Positions 16,703 through 25,139 are shown, numbered from the stretch's first letter. The stretch is 64,000 bases of DNA from Paeniglutamicibacter quisquiliarum (GCF_019084045.1 NZ_JAHRED010000005.1:240373-304372), one strand, 5' to 3'. The notes: generated by a model not told the origin, from the sequence alone. Translations and numbers: made by a program.

Positions 16703-17002
16703 TCATGAATGGGGGTTCGCGGCCTCGGCCACCAACAGGTCCAGCTCCGAGGTCCAAAAGGACTCCAGCGCCCGGCGCAGCGCGGCCATCCCGGTCGGGT
16801 TGACCCGGTAGTAGCGGTTGCGGCCTTCTTTCCTGGCGGTGACCAGGCCAACCTCGGCCAATAGCAGCAGGTGTTGGGAGATGGCCGAGCGGGTCACGGG
16901 GAAGCGCTCGGCCAGTTCGGTGACGGTGCGTTCCCCGTCGGCAAGGATGAGGAGCAGGGCGCGTCTGGTGGGCTCGGCAGCGGTTTCCAGTACGTCAGGC
17001 AC
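16703..17002 (-). CDS. ArsR-family winged-helix repressor
   Basis: A 99-residue ArsR/SmtB-type regulator: LETAAEPTRRALLLILADGERTVTELAE, the recognition helix VTRSAISQHLLLL, and wing LVTARKEGRNRYYRVNPTG. No Cys or His metal-binding motif is visible, so it is the metal-independent kind that pairs with AHSA1 proteins. I chose the GTG at 17002 (VPDVLETA), where the family homology begins; there is no clear ribosome site, and a leaderless transcript starting just beyond the operator is likely. Longer starts would run through the operator palindrome. It heads the leftward SRPBCC operon. Confidence 0.82.
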   Translation of the reverse strand: MPDVLETAAEPTRRALLLILADGERTVTELAERFPVTRSAISQHLLLLAEVGLVTARKEGRNRYYRVNPTGMAALRRALESFWTSELDLLVAEAANPHS

Positions 17003-17010
17003 AGGAGATA

Positions 17011-17028
17011 CGTTAGTATTCACTAACG
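17011..17028. promoter_or_regulatory. ArsR operator palindrome
   Basis: CGTTAGTATTCACTAACG is an inverted repeat with 7-bp perfect arms and a 4-bp centre, 8 bp upstream of the ArsR start. Its position over the presumed promoter fits autorepression by the ArsR protein. Confidence 0.65.
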
Positions 17029-17120
17029 CATTGCGCAAGACCCGGGGGAAGAAGCTGCCGACATGTGCCGGAATCCGTGCGTCACAGGGCTTGTGGAGCA
17101 CCGCGCGGCACCGTATTCTT

Positions 17121-17145
17121 AGTTCTGGTCAAGTTGACACTAACT
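17121..17145. promoter_or_regulatory. Probable NrtR operator upstream of the nad operon
   Basis: An imperfect 25-bp palindrome centred on 17133: inner arms GTCAA-G-TTGAC (17128-17138) and outer arms AGTT (17121-17124) and AACT (17142-17145); 9 of 12 positions pair. It sits 15 nt before the nrtR start, where an NrtR-type NAD repressor would be expected to bind. Confidence 0.55.
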
Positions 17146-17160
17146 GGGAAGGTGGACCGG

Positions 17161-17889
17161 ATGCCGTTTTCGAATGTGGCTGAACGCCGCGAACAGCCGC
17201 CGACCCTGGCCGTGTCCACGGTGATCTTCTCGCTGCGCGATGACGAGCGAACCGGGCGCAAAAGCCTGTGGCTGCCCCTGGTGCGCCGCACGCGCGAACC
17301 CTTCCGCGGCCAGTGGGCGCTGCCCGGCGGACCGCTGGGGCCCCGCGACTCGCTTCTCGATGCCGCGGCAAACAACCTGCGCGACACCACCGGGCTCATC
17401 CCGCGCTACCTCGAACAGCTCTACGCGTTCGGGGACCTTGACCGCTCGCCCACCCGCAGGGTGGTCTCCATCGTCTACTGGGCGCTGGTCCGCGAGGACG
17501 ACCCCCACGACACCGCCACCTCCGTGCTGTTGGACGACCCCAACGTCGCATGGTTCCGTGCGGAGGACCCCGAGGTGCTGGGGAACCTGGCCTTCGACCA
17601 CCGCGAAATCATCGAATACGCGCTGTGGCGGCTGCGCAACAAGGTCGAGTACGGCTCCATCGCCCACCGGCTGCTCGGCGAGCGCTTCACCCTCGCCCAA
17701 GTCCGCGAGGTCTACGAGGCGGTGCTTGACAAGGAGCTGGACCCGGCGAATTTCCGCCGTACGCTGCGCAGCACCCCCGACATCGAGGAAACCGACGAAT
17801 TCCTCTCCGGCGGCAAGCACCGCCCCCCACGCCTATATCGCTACACCGGCTCAACCACCCATCCCCTTGAGAGCGAGAACATCTCATGA
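17161..17889 (+). CDS. nrtR: NrtR-type Nudix-related transcriptional regulator of NAD synthesis
   Basis: A 242-residue protein with an N-terminal Nudix fold (residues 15-150) and a C-terminal winged helix (residues about 165-242; FTLAQVREVYEAVLDKELDPANFRRTL). The Nudix box region, starting GGPLGPRDSLLDAAANNLRD at about residue 57, lacks the paired Glu residues needed for hydrolysis, as expected for a regulator that senses ADP-ribose rather than an enzyme. NrtR proteins repress NAD genes and let go when ADP-ribose binds. It is the first gene of the nad operon and overlaps nadA by 4 nt (ATGA). A palindrome lies just upstream. The start MPFSNVA has AAGGTGG in front. Confidence 0.88.
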   Translation: MPFSNVAERREQPPTLAVSTVIFSLRDDERTGRKSLWLPLVRRTREPFRGQWALPGGPLGPRDSLLDAAANNLRDTTGLIPRYLEQLYAFGDLDRSPTRRVVSIVYWALVREDDPHDTATSVLLDDPNVAWFRAEDPEVLGNLAFDHREIIEYALWRLRNKVEYGSIAHRLLGERFTLAQVREVYEAVLDKELDPANFRRTLRSTPDIEETDEFLSGGKHRPPRLYRYTGSTTHPLESENIS

Positions 17890-19154
17890 GCAGCATCAAC
17901 GCCACCCTGCAGACCCTGACGCTGGTTTCCCCCGAATCCAGCTGCAACACCGACCTGACCAAGGGCCCCTGGCTCTTTGACACCGGGGAGGCCGCGTACG
18001 GCCCGGGCTCCTCGCAGGAAGACGTGGCCCCGGCCGACACCCCGCGACAGGGTGACATCCCGGCGGAATACCGCGAGGCCTCCGACGAGGAGCTTGCCAT
18101 TCGCATCCTGGCCGCCAAGGAAGCCCTCGGCGAGCGCCTCGTGGTCCTGGGCCACCACTACCAGCGCGACGAGGTCGTGCGCTTTGCCGACTACATCGGC
18201 GATTCCTTCCAGCTGGCCAACGCCGCACTGACCCGCGAGAAGGCCGAGTACATCGTCTTCTGCGGCGTGCACTTCATGGCCGAGACCGCCGACGTGCTCT
18301 CCACCGATGAGCAGAAGGTCATCCTGCCCAACCTGGCCGCCGGCTGCTCGATGGCGGACATGGCCGACGAATCCTCCGTCGAGGAATGCTGGGAACAGCT
18401 CATGGACCTCTACGCGGACGAGTCCGACACTGACGGCAAGGCCTCGGTCATCCCCGTGACCTACATGAACTGCTCGGCGGCACTGAAGGCGTTCGTGGGC
18501 AAGCACGGCGGGATCGTGTGCACCTCCTCGAACGCGGCCACGGTGCTGGAATGGGCGTTCGAACGCGGCCGGCGCGTGCTCTTCTTCCCCGACCAGCACC
18601 TGGGCCGCAACACCGCCAAGGCCATGGGCGTGCCGCTGGAGCAGATGCCGATGTGGAACCCGCGCAAGCCGCTGGGCGGCAACGACGCGCAGGTCCTGCT
18701 CGATTCGAAGGTCATCCTCTGGCACGGCTTCTGCTCGGTGCACAAGCGCTTCACCGTCGCGCAGATCGAGCGCGCCCGGGCAGAGCACCCGGGTGTGCGG
18801 ATCCTGGCGCACCCCGAGTGCCCGATGCCTGTGGTGGATGCGGCCGACGAGGCAGGCTCCACCGACTACATCCAGAAGGCGGTGGCCAACGCGCCTGCCG
18901 GGTCCGTCTTTGGCATCGCCACCGAAATCAACATGGTCAACCGGCTGGCGGCCCAGCACCCCGAACACACCATCTTCTGCCTGGACCCGGTCATCTGCCC
19001 GTGCTCCACGATGTACCGCATCCACCCCGGCTACCTCGCCTGGGTGCTCGAGTCCCTGGTCGACGGCGTCGTGCTGAACCAGATCACCGTACCCGCCGGG
19101 ATCGCCGCCGACGCGAAGGTGGCCCTGGAACGGATGCTGGCGGCACGGCCGTGA
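17886..19154 (+). CDS. nadA: Quinolinate synthase
   Basis: A 422-residue quinolinate synthase, which joins iminoaspartate and dihydroxyacetone phosphate using a [4Fe-4S] cluster. The three cluster cysteines of the long-type NadA are in conserved settings: VFCGVHFMAETAD, NCSAALKAFVGKHGG/CTSSNA and LDPVICPCSTMYRIHP. Substrate motifs GHHYQRDEV, AGCSMADMA, FPDQHLGRNT and HPECPMPV are all present. It has a 60-residue N-terminal extension rich in acidic residues, common in actinobacterial NadA. It overlaps nrtR by 4 nt and nadB by 4 nt, so the genes are translationally coupled. Confidence 0.95.
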   Translation: MSSINATLQTLTLVSPESSCNTDLTKGPWLFDTGEAAYGPGSSQEDVAPADTPRQGDIPAEYREASDEELAIRILAAKEALGERLVVLGHHYQRDEVVRFADYIGDSFQLANAALTREKAEYIVFCGVHFMAETADVLSTDEQKVILPNLAAGCSMADMADESSVEECWEQLMDLYADESDTDGKASVIPVTYMNCSAALKAFVGKHGGIVCTSSNAATVLEWAFERGRRVLFFPDQHLGRNTAKAMGVPLEQMPMWNPRKPLGGNDAQVLLDSKVILWHGFCSVHKRFTVAQIERARAEHPGVRILAHPECPMPVVDAADEAGSTDYIQKAVANAPAGSVFGIATEINMVNRLAAQHPEHTIFCLDPVICPCSTMYRIHPGYLAWVLESLVDGVVLNQITVPAGIAADAKVALERMLAARP

Positions 19155-20842
19155 ACGACGCCGAGCTGATCGTCGTGGGCTCCGGCGTCGCCGGGCTCTA
19201 TGCCTCGCTGACGGCCGCCGTCCGCGGGCTGGAGGTGACCCTGCTGACCAAGGACGCGCTGGAGGACTCCAACTCCTGGTACGCCCAGGGCGGGCTGAGC
19301 GCCGTGGGCCCGGCCGGGGTGGCCGCCGGGGACTCGATCGCCAGCCACATCGCCGACACGCTCACCGCCGGGGCGCAGCTTAACGATGCGGACGCGGTGG
19401 CCATCATGTGCACCTCCGCGTGGGGACACGTGCAGCGGCTCATCGGTGCGGGCGCCGAGTTCGACACCGACCCGTCCGGCACCTTCGCCCTGGGCCTGGA
19501 GGCGGCACACGCCCACCCGCGGATCCTGCACGCCGGCGGGGACGCCACCGGCAAGCACCTGGCCAGTGCGCTGATCGCCGCCTGCCGCGCGCAGGAGGCA
19601 GCCGGACGGCTGGAAATCCGCGAACACGCCTTCGTCACCGAATTGCTGACGGAGGGAAACCCGTACGCGGAGGCCGGATCCGACCGGCCGGCCACGATGG
19701 TCACGGGGGTGCGGGTGCTTGGACGCGACGGAGCGAGCGATGAACTGCACTCCGAGGCCGTGCTGCTGGCCACCGGCGGTGCAGGACAGCTCTTTGCCGC
19801 CACCACCAACCCCCACGGTGCCACCGGGGACGGGGCCGCGCTGGCCTACCGGGCCGGTGCCGTGCTGGCCGATGCCGAATTCATCCAATTCCACCCCACG
19901 CTGGTCAGCCCCGGCGGCTTCATGGTCTCCGAGGCCGTGCGCGGCGAAGGTGCGGTGTTGCTTAACGAGCGCGGCGAGCGCTTCATGCAGTCCGTCCACC
20001 CGGATGCAGAGCTCGCGCCCCGGGACGTGGTGGCCCGCGCCATCCACGCGGTGCGCGCCCGGGGCGGCACCGTGCACTTGGATGCCCGCGCCGTCGAGGC
20101 GCGGCACGGTGCGGGGTTCCTGGCCCGCCGCTTCCCCTCCATCACCCGCGAACTGACGAAGCTGGGCTACGACCTGGCCGCTGAACCGGTGCCGGTGACG
20201 CCCGCTGCCCACTACTGGATGGGCGGGATCCTGACCAACGACACCGGCGCCAGCACGCTGCCCGGGCTCTTTGCCGCCGGCGAGACGGCATGCACCGGGG
20301 TGCACGGCGCCAACCGGCTGGCCTCCAACTCGCTGCTTGAGGGCTTGGTCTTCGCCTGGCGCACCGTGGTGAACCTGCCCTCCAGTCTCGCGGCCGCTAC
20401 GGCCCAGAGCGTTGCCGTTGGCAGCAGTGCCGTCACGAAGGTGATCGCCACCCAGCCTGCGGAGGCCGGGAACTTCGATGGTTCCGGCAGCGACCCGGCG
20501 GAAAGCGCCACCGCGGACATGGGCCTGGCCGAGCTGCAGGACCTGGCCCAGCTGCACCTGGGCGTCGAACGCACCGCGGAAGGCCTGCGCAGCGCATTGG
20601 CGCAGCTGGCACGCTGGCGCGTCACCGGAAGCGACCGGGCTTCCCGCGAGCGGGCCAACCTGCTCACCCTGGCCACCGTCGTGGCCACCGCGGCCCTGGA
20701 ACGGGAAAACTCCATCGGCGCGCACTACCGCAGTGACGCCACCGCTGCCCCGCAGCCGCTCAACGGCCACTTGCCCCGCTTCGGCCGTAACCTGGCCGCG
20801 ACAGCCGCCACCCAGAACCTAAGGACCAAGACCCTTGTCTAA
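19151..20842 (+). CDS. nadB: L-aspartate oxidase
   Basis: A 563-residue FAD enzyme that oxidises L-aspartate to iminoaspartate for NadA. It starts with the FAD-binding GxGxxG motif VVGSGVAGLYASL, then WYAQGGLSA, ATGGAGQLFAATTNP, the active-site stretch EFIQFHPTLV with SEAVRGEGAVL, and AGETACTGVHGANRLASNSLLEG near the flavin. The C-terminal helical domain is normal. The GTG start overlaps the nadA stop by 4 nt (GTGA); a much longer open frame upstream is only the shadow of nadA. Confidence 0.94.
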   Translation: MNDAELIVVGSGVAGLYASLTAAVRGLEVTLLTKDALEDSNSWYAQGGLSAVGPAGVAAGDSIASHIADTLTAGAQLNDADAVAIMCTSAWGHVQRLIGAGAEFDTDPSGTFALGLEAAHAHPRILHAGGDATGKHLASALIAACRAQEAAGRLEIREHAFVTELLTEGNPYAEAGSDRPATMVTGVRVLGRDGASDELHSEAVLLATGGAGQLFAATTNPHGATGDGAALAYRAGAVLADAEFIQFHPTLVSPGGFMVSEAVRGEGAVLLNERGERFMQSVHPDAELAPRDVVARAIHAVRARGGTVHLDARAVEARHGAGFLARRFPSITRELTKLGYDLAAEPVPVTPAAHYWMGGILTNDTGASTLPGLFAAGETACTGVHGANRLASNSLLEGLVFAWRTVVNLPSSLAAATAQSVAVGSSAVTKVIATQPAEAGNFDGSGSDPAESATADMGLAELQDLAQLHLGVERTAEGLRSALAQLARWRVTGSDRASRERANLLTLATVVATAALERENSIGAHYRSDATAAPQPLNGHLPRFGRNLAATAATQNLRTKTLV

Positions 20843-21737
20843 CACCACCGCCCCTGCACCGGCCCGCACCCTCACCGCCATGCCGGTCCCCGCACGCGTC
20901 ATCGAGAGGATCGTCCTGGCGGCCCTGGAGGAGGACAATCCCCGCGGGGACCTGACCGGGAACGCGCTGATCCCCGCACACACCACCGCCACCGCCGCGG
21001 TCGTCGCCCGCGAACCGGGCATCTGCGCCGGGCTGGACACGTTCATCGCCGCCATGAGGCTCTCGGACCCGGCCCTGGAACTGGTGCCCGCGCTCGCCGA
21101 CGGGGATACGTTTGCCGCCGGGGACACGCTGGTCACCGTCACCGGCCCCGCCCGCGGGCTGCTGGCAGGGGAGCGCGTGGGGCTGAACCTGCTCCAGCGC
21201 CTGAGCGGCATCGCCACCGCCACCGCCGCCTACGTTGCGGCCGCGCAGGGAACCGGAGCCCGGATCGTCGACACCCGCAAGACCACCCCCGGGCTGCGCG
21301 TGCTCGAACGCTACGCGGTGCGCTGCGGCGGCGGGCACAACCACCGCGACAACCTTTCCGAGGCCGTCATGGCGAAGGACAACCACCTCGCCCTGCTGGG
21401 CACCGGATCGGAACTCACCAACGCGCTGCGCAAGGCCCGGGCCTCCCTGGGGCACACCGTGCACTTCGAGGTGGAGATCGATAGCCTGGACCAGCTCGAC
21501 GCGGTGCTCGCCGCCGGGGTCGACACCATCATGCTGGACAACTTCAGCCTCGCGGACCTGGCCACCGGCGTGCGCCGCATCGCCGGCGCCGCGCTCGTGG
21601 AGGCCTCGGGGAACGTTAGGCTGGAGACCGTGGCAGCCATCGCCGCCACCGGCGTCGACGTCATATCCTCCGGAGCCCTGACCCACTCGGTGCGCGCCCT
21701 TGACCTCGGCCTGGACATCAGGATGGAAGCGAACTGA
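20835..21737 (+). CDS. nadC: Nicotinate-nucleotide pyrophosphorylase (quinolinate phosphoribosyltransferase)
   Basis: A 300-residue QPRTase that converts quinolinate and PRPP to nicotinate mononucleotide, CO2 and pyrophosphate. Motifs: ALEEDNPRGDLTGNAL, GLNLLQRLSGIATATA, DTRKTTPGLRVLERYAVRCGG with the Arg and Lys that hold the carboxylates, HFEVEIDSLDQL, and IMLDNFSLADL. The TTG start at 20835 has AAGGA 9 nt upstream and overlaps the nadB stop by 8 nt; an ATG 45 nt further in is the other choice. It is followed almost directly by the cysteine desulfurase. Confidence 0.94.
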   Translation: MSNTTAPAPARTLTAMPVPARVIERIVLAALEEDNPRGDLTGNALIPAHTTATAAVVAREPGICAGLDTFIAAMRLSDPALELVPALADGDTFAAGDTLVTVTGPARGLLAGERVGLNLLQRLSGIATATAAYVAAAQGTGARIVDTRKTTPGLRVLERYAVRCGGGHNHRDNLSEAVMAKDNHLALLGTGSELTNALRKARASLGHTVHFEVEIDSLDQLDAVLAAGVDTIMLDNFSLADLATGVRRIAGAALVEASGNVRLETVAAIAATGVDVISSGALTHSVRALDLGLDIRMEAN

Positions 21738-21738
21738 C

Positions 21739-22884
21739 GTGATCTACCTCGATGCGGCTGCCACCACGCCCGTGCGCCAGGACGTGCTGGATACCATCAT
21801 CCCGCTGCTGACCAGCGACTACGGAAACCCCTCCAGCACCCACTCGATGGGCCAAACCGCCAGGCGGGCCCTTGACTACGCGCGGGAAACCGCGGCCGGC
21901 GTGCTCGGGGTGCGCACCGGGGACGTGGTCTTCACCTCCGGGGGCACCGAGTCCAACAACCTGGCGATCAAGGGCCTGGCGCTGGGTGCCCCGCGCGGGC
22001 GCCACCTCATCCACTCGGCCATCGAGCACCCCGCGGTGGCCCAGGCCTGCGCCTACCTGGTGCGGCACCACGGCTTCGAGCTCGACGTGGCACCCGTCGA
22101 CGCCTTCGGGCTCCTGGACCTGGACGCGTTCACCAAGCTGTTGCGCCCGGACACCACGCTGGTCTCGGTCATGGCGGTGAACAACGAGGTCGGCACCATC
22201 CAGCCGGTTGCCGAGGCGGCGGCCGCCGCCCACGCGGTCGGTGCCCTGGTGCATTGCGACGGGGTGCAGGCAGCCGGCTGGCTGGACATGGGCCAGATCG
22301 CCGCGCACGTCGACGCGCTGAGCATCTCCGGGCACAAGATCGGCGGGCTCAAGGGCGCCGGGCTGCTGATGGTCCGCGGCAAGCTGGCACTTGAACCGCT
22401 GGTGCACGGTGGCGGCCAGGAGCGCGAGCGCCGCTCCGGCACCGAAAACGTCGCCGGAGCCGTGGCCACCGCCACCGCGCTGTCCCTGGCCGCGCGGGCA
22501 AACCGGGACGGCGCCGCCCAGGGCCACGGGGCCTACCTCATCTCCTCGGTGCTCAAGGGGCTGAACACCGACGGGCGGATCCGCGCCATGCTCACCGGGG
22601 ATCCGGACAAGCGGGTGCCCGGCATCGTTTCCTTCGTGTTCCCGGAAACCGGGGGCGAGACGGTGCTGCTGGAACTGGAGCGCCGCGGGGTTGTGTGTTC
22701 CTCCGGCTCGGCCTGCGCCGCCGGGTCCACCGAGGCCTCGAGCGTGTTGCTGGCCATGGGATACGACGAGGAGCTGGCGCACACCGCGGTGCGCCTGAGC
22801 TTCACCCGCAACGTGAAGGAATCCGAAATCGCCACCGCCGCACGCGCCGTGGTGGCGGCGGTCAAGGCCATCGCCGGGGACTGA
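21739..22884 (+). CDS. Cysteine desulfurase, NifS/IscS-like
   Basis: A 381-residue PLP-dependent cysteine desulfurase. It has YLDAAATTPVRQDV at the N-terminus, FTSGGTESNNLAIKG, the PLP lysine in SISGHKIGG, and the active-site cysteine in CSSGSACAAGSTEASSVLL. It releases sulfur from cysteine for Fe-S cluster assembly. Sitting at the end of the nad operon with a GTG start 1 nt after the nadC stop, it probably supplies the cluster of NadA, as NifS does next to nadB in Bacillus. The start is fixed by operon spacing; a longer in-frame extension overlaps nadC. Confidence 0.92.
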   Translation: MIYLDAAATTPVRQDVLDTIIPLLTSDYGNPSSTHSMGQTARRALDYARETAAGVLGVRTGDVVFTSGGTESNNLAIKGLALGAPRGRHLIHSAIEHPAVAQACAYLVRHHGFELDVAPVDAFGLLDLDAFTKLLRPDTTLVSVMAVNNEVGTIQPVAEAAAAAHAVGALVHCDGVQAAGWLDMGQIAAHVDALSISGHKIGGLKGAGLLMVRGKLALEPLVHGGGQERERRSGTENVAGAVATATALSLAARANRDGAAQGHGAYLISSVLKGLNTDGRIRAMLTGDPDKRVPGIVSFVFPETGGETVLLELERRGVVCSSGSACAAGSTEASSVLLAMGYDEELAHTAVRLSFTRNVKESEIATAARAVVAAVKAIAGD

Positions 22885-22935
22885 ACCCGCCTTGGCCATG
22901 GAGCCGGGGGCAGGCCGTGTGATATCCATGTCTGC

Positions 22936-23412
22936 ATGAGCATCGTGCTGGTTGAAGGCGAGAGCGACGCCGTCGCCATAAGGATCCTGGCCCGGAGGCT
23001 GGCCCTGCCCGAACCCCGGGTGCTGCCCGTCGGCGGATCCAAGGGCGCCCGCCGCGCCGCCGGCGAACTGAACGGCCAGCGGCTTGTCGGTTTGGTGGAC
23101 GCGGCCGAGAGACGCGACTTCGAGCGAGTGCTCGAGACGGTGTTTGTCTGCGACCCGGACCTGGAAGCCGAGTTCATCCGTGCCCTGGGCGTGGAAGGAG
23201 TCGAAGCGGTGATCGCCGGGCAGGGCGAGCTGGAGTCCTTTCGCCGCCTGCAGGCCCAGCCCTTCCAGCGTGCGCAACCCATCGAACACCAGCTCGCGCG
23301 GTTCTTCGGCGGCCGCAGCGGCAACAAGGTGCGCTACGCCGGGCTGCTGGCGGAAGCGGTGCCGTTGGGGTCCGTTCCCGCTCCGCTGGCCTCGCTGCTG
23401 GCAAGCCTCTGA
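22936..23412 (+). CDS. Stand-alone TOPRIM-domain protein (OLD-type)
   Basis: A 158-residue protein that consists of one TOPRIM domain. The first acidic motif is IVLVEGESDAVAI (catalytic Glu), followed by PVGGSKGARRAA, LVGLVDAAE and VFVCDPDLEAEFIRALG, and the C-terminal half QGELESFRRLQAQP...FGGRSGNKVRYA is typical of an actinobacterial family annotated as TOPRIM nucleotidyl transferase/hydrolase. OLD-family nucleases carry this domain behind an ABC ATPase, which is missing here. A nuclease or nucleotidyl transfer role is inferred. The gene starts about 50 nt after the desulfurase gene and could be read through from the nad operon. Confidence 0.78.
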   Translation: MSIVLVEGESDAVAIRILARRLALPEPRVLPVGGSKGARRAAGELNGQRLVGLVDAAERRDFERVLETVFVCDPDLEAEFIRALGVEGVEAVIAGQGELESFRRLQAQPFQRAQPIEHQLARFFGGRSGNKVRYAGLLAEAVPLGSVPAPLASLLASL

Positions 23413-23678
23413 GTCCTCCGGGTGCCCGCGCGGTCCAGCACTAGGTTCAGCCCTGGAAGGTATTCCCCGATGGATGGATGCCGGCGCGGCTGGCACCGCA
23501 CGGTTCCCGGGCGGAGGGACGGGCCGGTCAAGGTCGGGCCGTTCAAGGCCGGGCCGGGCACGAGCACCGAAGCCATGGGCCCAAGCTGTGCTGCGAATCG
23601 CCGGTGGCGGAACACCCGCCACGTGGGGCCCACGGCCGGGCGCTGCCGAAATCGTGGTGGGGAACCGGCCGGCGGAAT
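23413..23678. other. Intergenic region with short GC-rich tandem repeat
   Basis: Between the TOPRIM gene (+) and a small membrane protein gene (-). It contains two adjacent 15-bp units, GCCGGTCAAGGTCGG and GCCGTTCAAGGCCGG (23523-23552), differing at two positions. No convincing gene or terminator is seen. Confidence 0.4.
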
Positions 23679-24020
23679 TTAGTGCGACGCCGCAAACACG
23701 GACAGGAAATGGACCATCAGGGTTGTCAGTGCCATGGCCAGCGACGGCACCCAAAATGCAATGCGATCGTTGACGATTCGCGCAATCGTGAAACCTGCCG
23801 CTACGAGCGGGACGGCGAAAACCAGGACGATCACGGTTGCCACCGCCCACTGCGGCACCGAGCGCGTTTGGTAAAAACTCGATGACACGGTAAGGGTGGC
23901 AAGGAAGTACAGCACGATGGCGACCACCGGCTGTACGAGCAGGAGGATGATGGACGCGACATGGTCAATAACCAGCAGGTGTCGCGAGGGGCGGTCATCG
24001 ACCCGTGCTTCGCTGTCCAC
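23679..24020 (-). CDS. Small integral membrane protein of unknown function
   Basis: A 113-residue protein with three predicted transmembrane helices: IDHVASIILLLVQPVVAIVL, WAVATVIVLVFAVPLVAAGF, and WVPSLAMALTTLMVHFLSVF. The N-terminal 18 residues are polar and charged and probably cytoplasmic. I do not recognise a named family; the pattern is common among actinobacterial proteins annotated only as membrane protein. It stands alone on the minus strand with ample intergenic DNA on both sides. Confidence 0.65.
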   Translation of the reverse strand: MDSEARVDDRPSRHLLVIDHVASIILLLVQPVVAIVLYFLATLTVSSSFYQTRSVPQWAVATVIVLVFAVPLVAAGFTIARIVNDRIAFWVPSLAMALTTLMVHFLSVFAASH

Positions 24021-24506
24021 TCATCGTCCTCACGCCTGCGCGGCGTGTCTGCCGCGGCCCTCGACTGAGTCTATCCGGCGATACCCGGCGGCAGCTTAGT
24101 GCGACACAATAACGTCCCGTTTCTGCACCGGGCCATAACAGGGCGGGGATGCCGTGGCCGTGCCCGACCTTCAGGCCCGGCAAAAGGGATATGGCCGGCC
24201 AAGCGGAAACGTTGTTGATCCTCGAGGTTTCCGAACGCACGGCCGTGGCGGCCGGCTCCGGGCGCCACAGCGAAGGGATCGGGCCGATCGGTGCCGCCCG
24301 CAGCCCGCAGCCGGCAGCCCATTGCACCCGGCGCGCGCACATTTTGAGAGGGCTCTGCCCGCACATCGCCGATGCCGTCGAACGGCACACGATGGGGGAT
24401 CACCGGCCAGCCGTGGCAGCGTTGTTGGAACACCGCGCACTCCAGGGTATGTTCGAATATGTGTTCTAATCGTTTTCTGGGCACGACGGCCCTGCTGCTG
24501 CGGCGG
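24021..24506. other. Gene-poor stretch with no convincing coding sequence
   Basis: Almost 490 bases between two minus-strand genes. Several frames are open on both strands, but none has a family motif, a good ribosome site or a typical high-GC third-position pattern that I can see. The only structured element is an SOS-box-like sequence at 24453-24468. The stretch may hold a decayed gene or an untranslated RNA. Confidence 0.4.
24453..24468. promoter_or_regulatory. LexA/SOS-box-like palindrome
   Basis: TCGAATATGTGTTCTA matches the actinobacterial SOS box TCGAAC-N4-GTTCGA at 10 of 12 arm positions. No DNA-repair gene lies beside it on either strand, so it may be a relic or a chance match. Confidence 0.35.
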
Positions 24507-24995
24507 TTACAGCGACCGGTACATCAGGTTCAAGCCCACCGGGCCGAGGTCCGGATGCCTGAAGGCCCCGGGAACCGTGGCCAGGATCTCGAACCCCAGC
24601 GACTGCCACAGGCGGATCGCGTGGGTGTTGGTGGCGACCACCGCATTGAACTGCATCGCGGTGAAGCCCTGCTTGCTCGCCTCCTCGATGACATGGCGGC
24701 CCAATGCGCGCCCGAGCCCGCGGCCGGAAGCCCGGGAGGCGACCATGAACCCGGCGTTGGCCACGTGCGAGCCCGCGGCGGGCTGGTTGGGGTGCAGCTC
24801 CGCGGTGCCGGCGATGGACCCGTCCGCATCGACCGCCACGTAGACGCTCCCGCCGGGCTTGCCCATCCACCAGTCGCGGCAGGCGTCCTCGCCGGCATCC
24901 ACGGGCCAGCAATAGGTCCGGCCGTCGCGGACGACCTCCTCGATGATGGGCCACAGGCCCGGCCAGTCGTCCCGTGTGGCAATGCGGATATCCAT
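24507..24995 (-). CDS. GNAT-family N-acetyltransferase
   Basis: A 162-residue GNAT protein. The acetyl-CoA loop is GRGLGRALGRHVIEEA, preceded by the beta-4 strand HVANAGFMVASRASG, and followed by FNAVVATNTHAIRLWQSLGFEILATVPGAF, the common C-terminal signature of small-molecule acetyltransferases. The substrate is unknown; the N-terminal RDDWPGLWPIIEEVVRDGRTYCWPVD part is of the type seen in phosphinothricin/methionine-sulfoximine-like acetyltransferases. The ATG start fits the domain start. It is transcribed leftward into the gene-poor stretch. Confidence 0.87.
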   Translation of the reverse strand: MDIRIATRDDWPGLWPIIEEVVRDGRTYCWPVDAGEDACRDWWMGKPGGSVYVAVDADGSIAGTAELHPNQPAAGSHVANAGFMVASRASGRGLGRALGRHVIEEASKQGFTAMQFNAVVATNTHAIRLWQSLGFEILATVPGAFRHPDLGPVGLNLMYRSL

Positions 24996-25139
24996 CCACC
25001 CAATCTAGTCCACTGCACGGGCCGCCACCGGGCAACGCCCCCCTGTTGTCGGCTGCCGCTGCGCGGGTAGGGTGGCGCATGAGGGCCAGGGCGCCACCGG
25101 GCGCGGGGTCCACCCGGCAGGGACCAGGAGGCACTGCAC

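Noticed and set aside
23523..23552. Two 15-bp near-identical tandem units
   Set aside because: Only two copies in a GC-rich spacer; not a CRISPR or a meaningful repeat array.
24071..24484. Overlapping open frames on both strands, as a possible gene next to the SOS-like box
   Set aside because: Neither strand gives a recognisable domain, good ribosome site or consistent codon pattern; kept only as an unexplained stretch.
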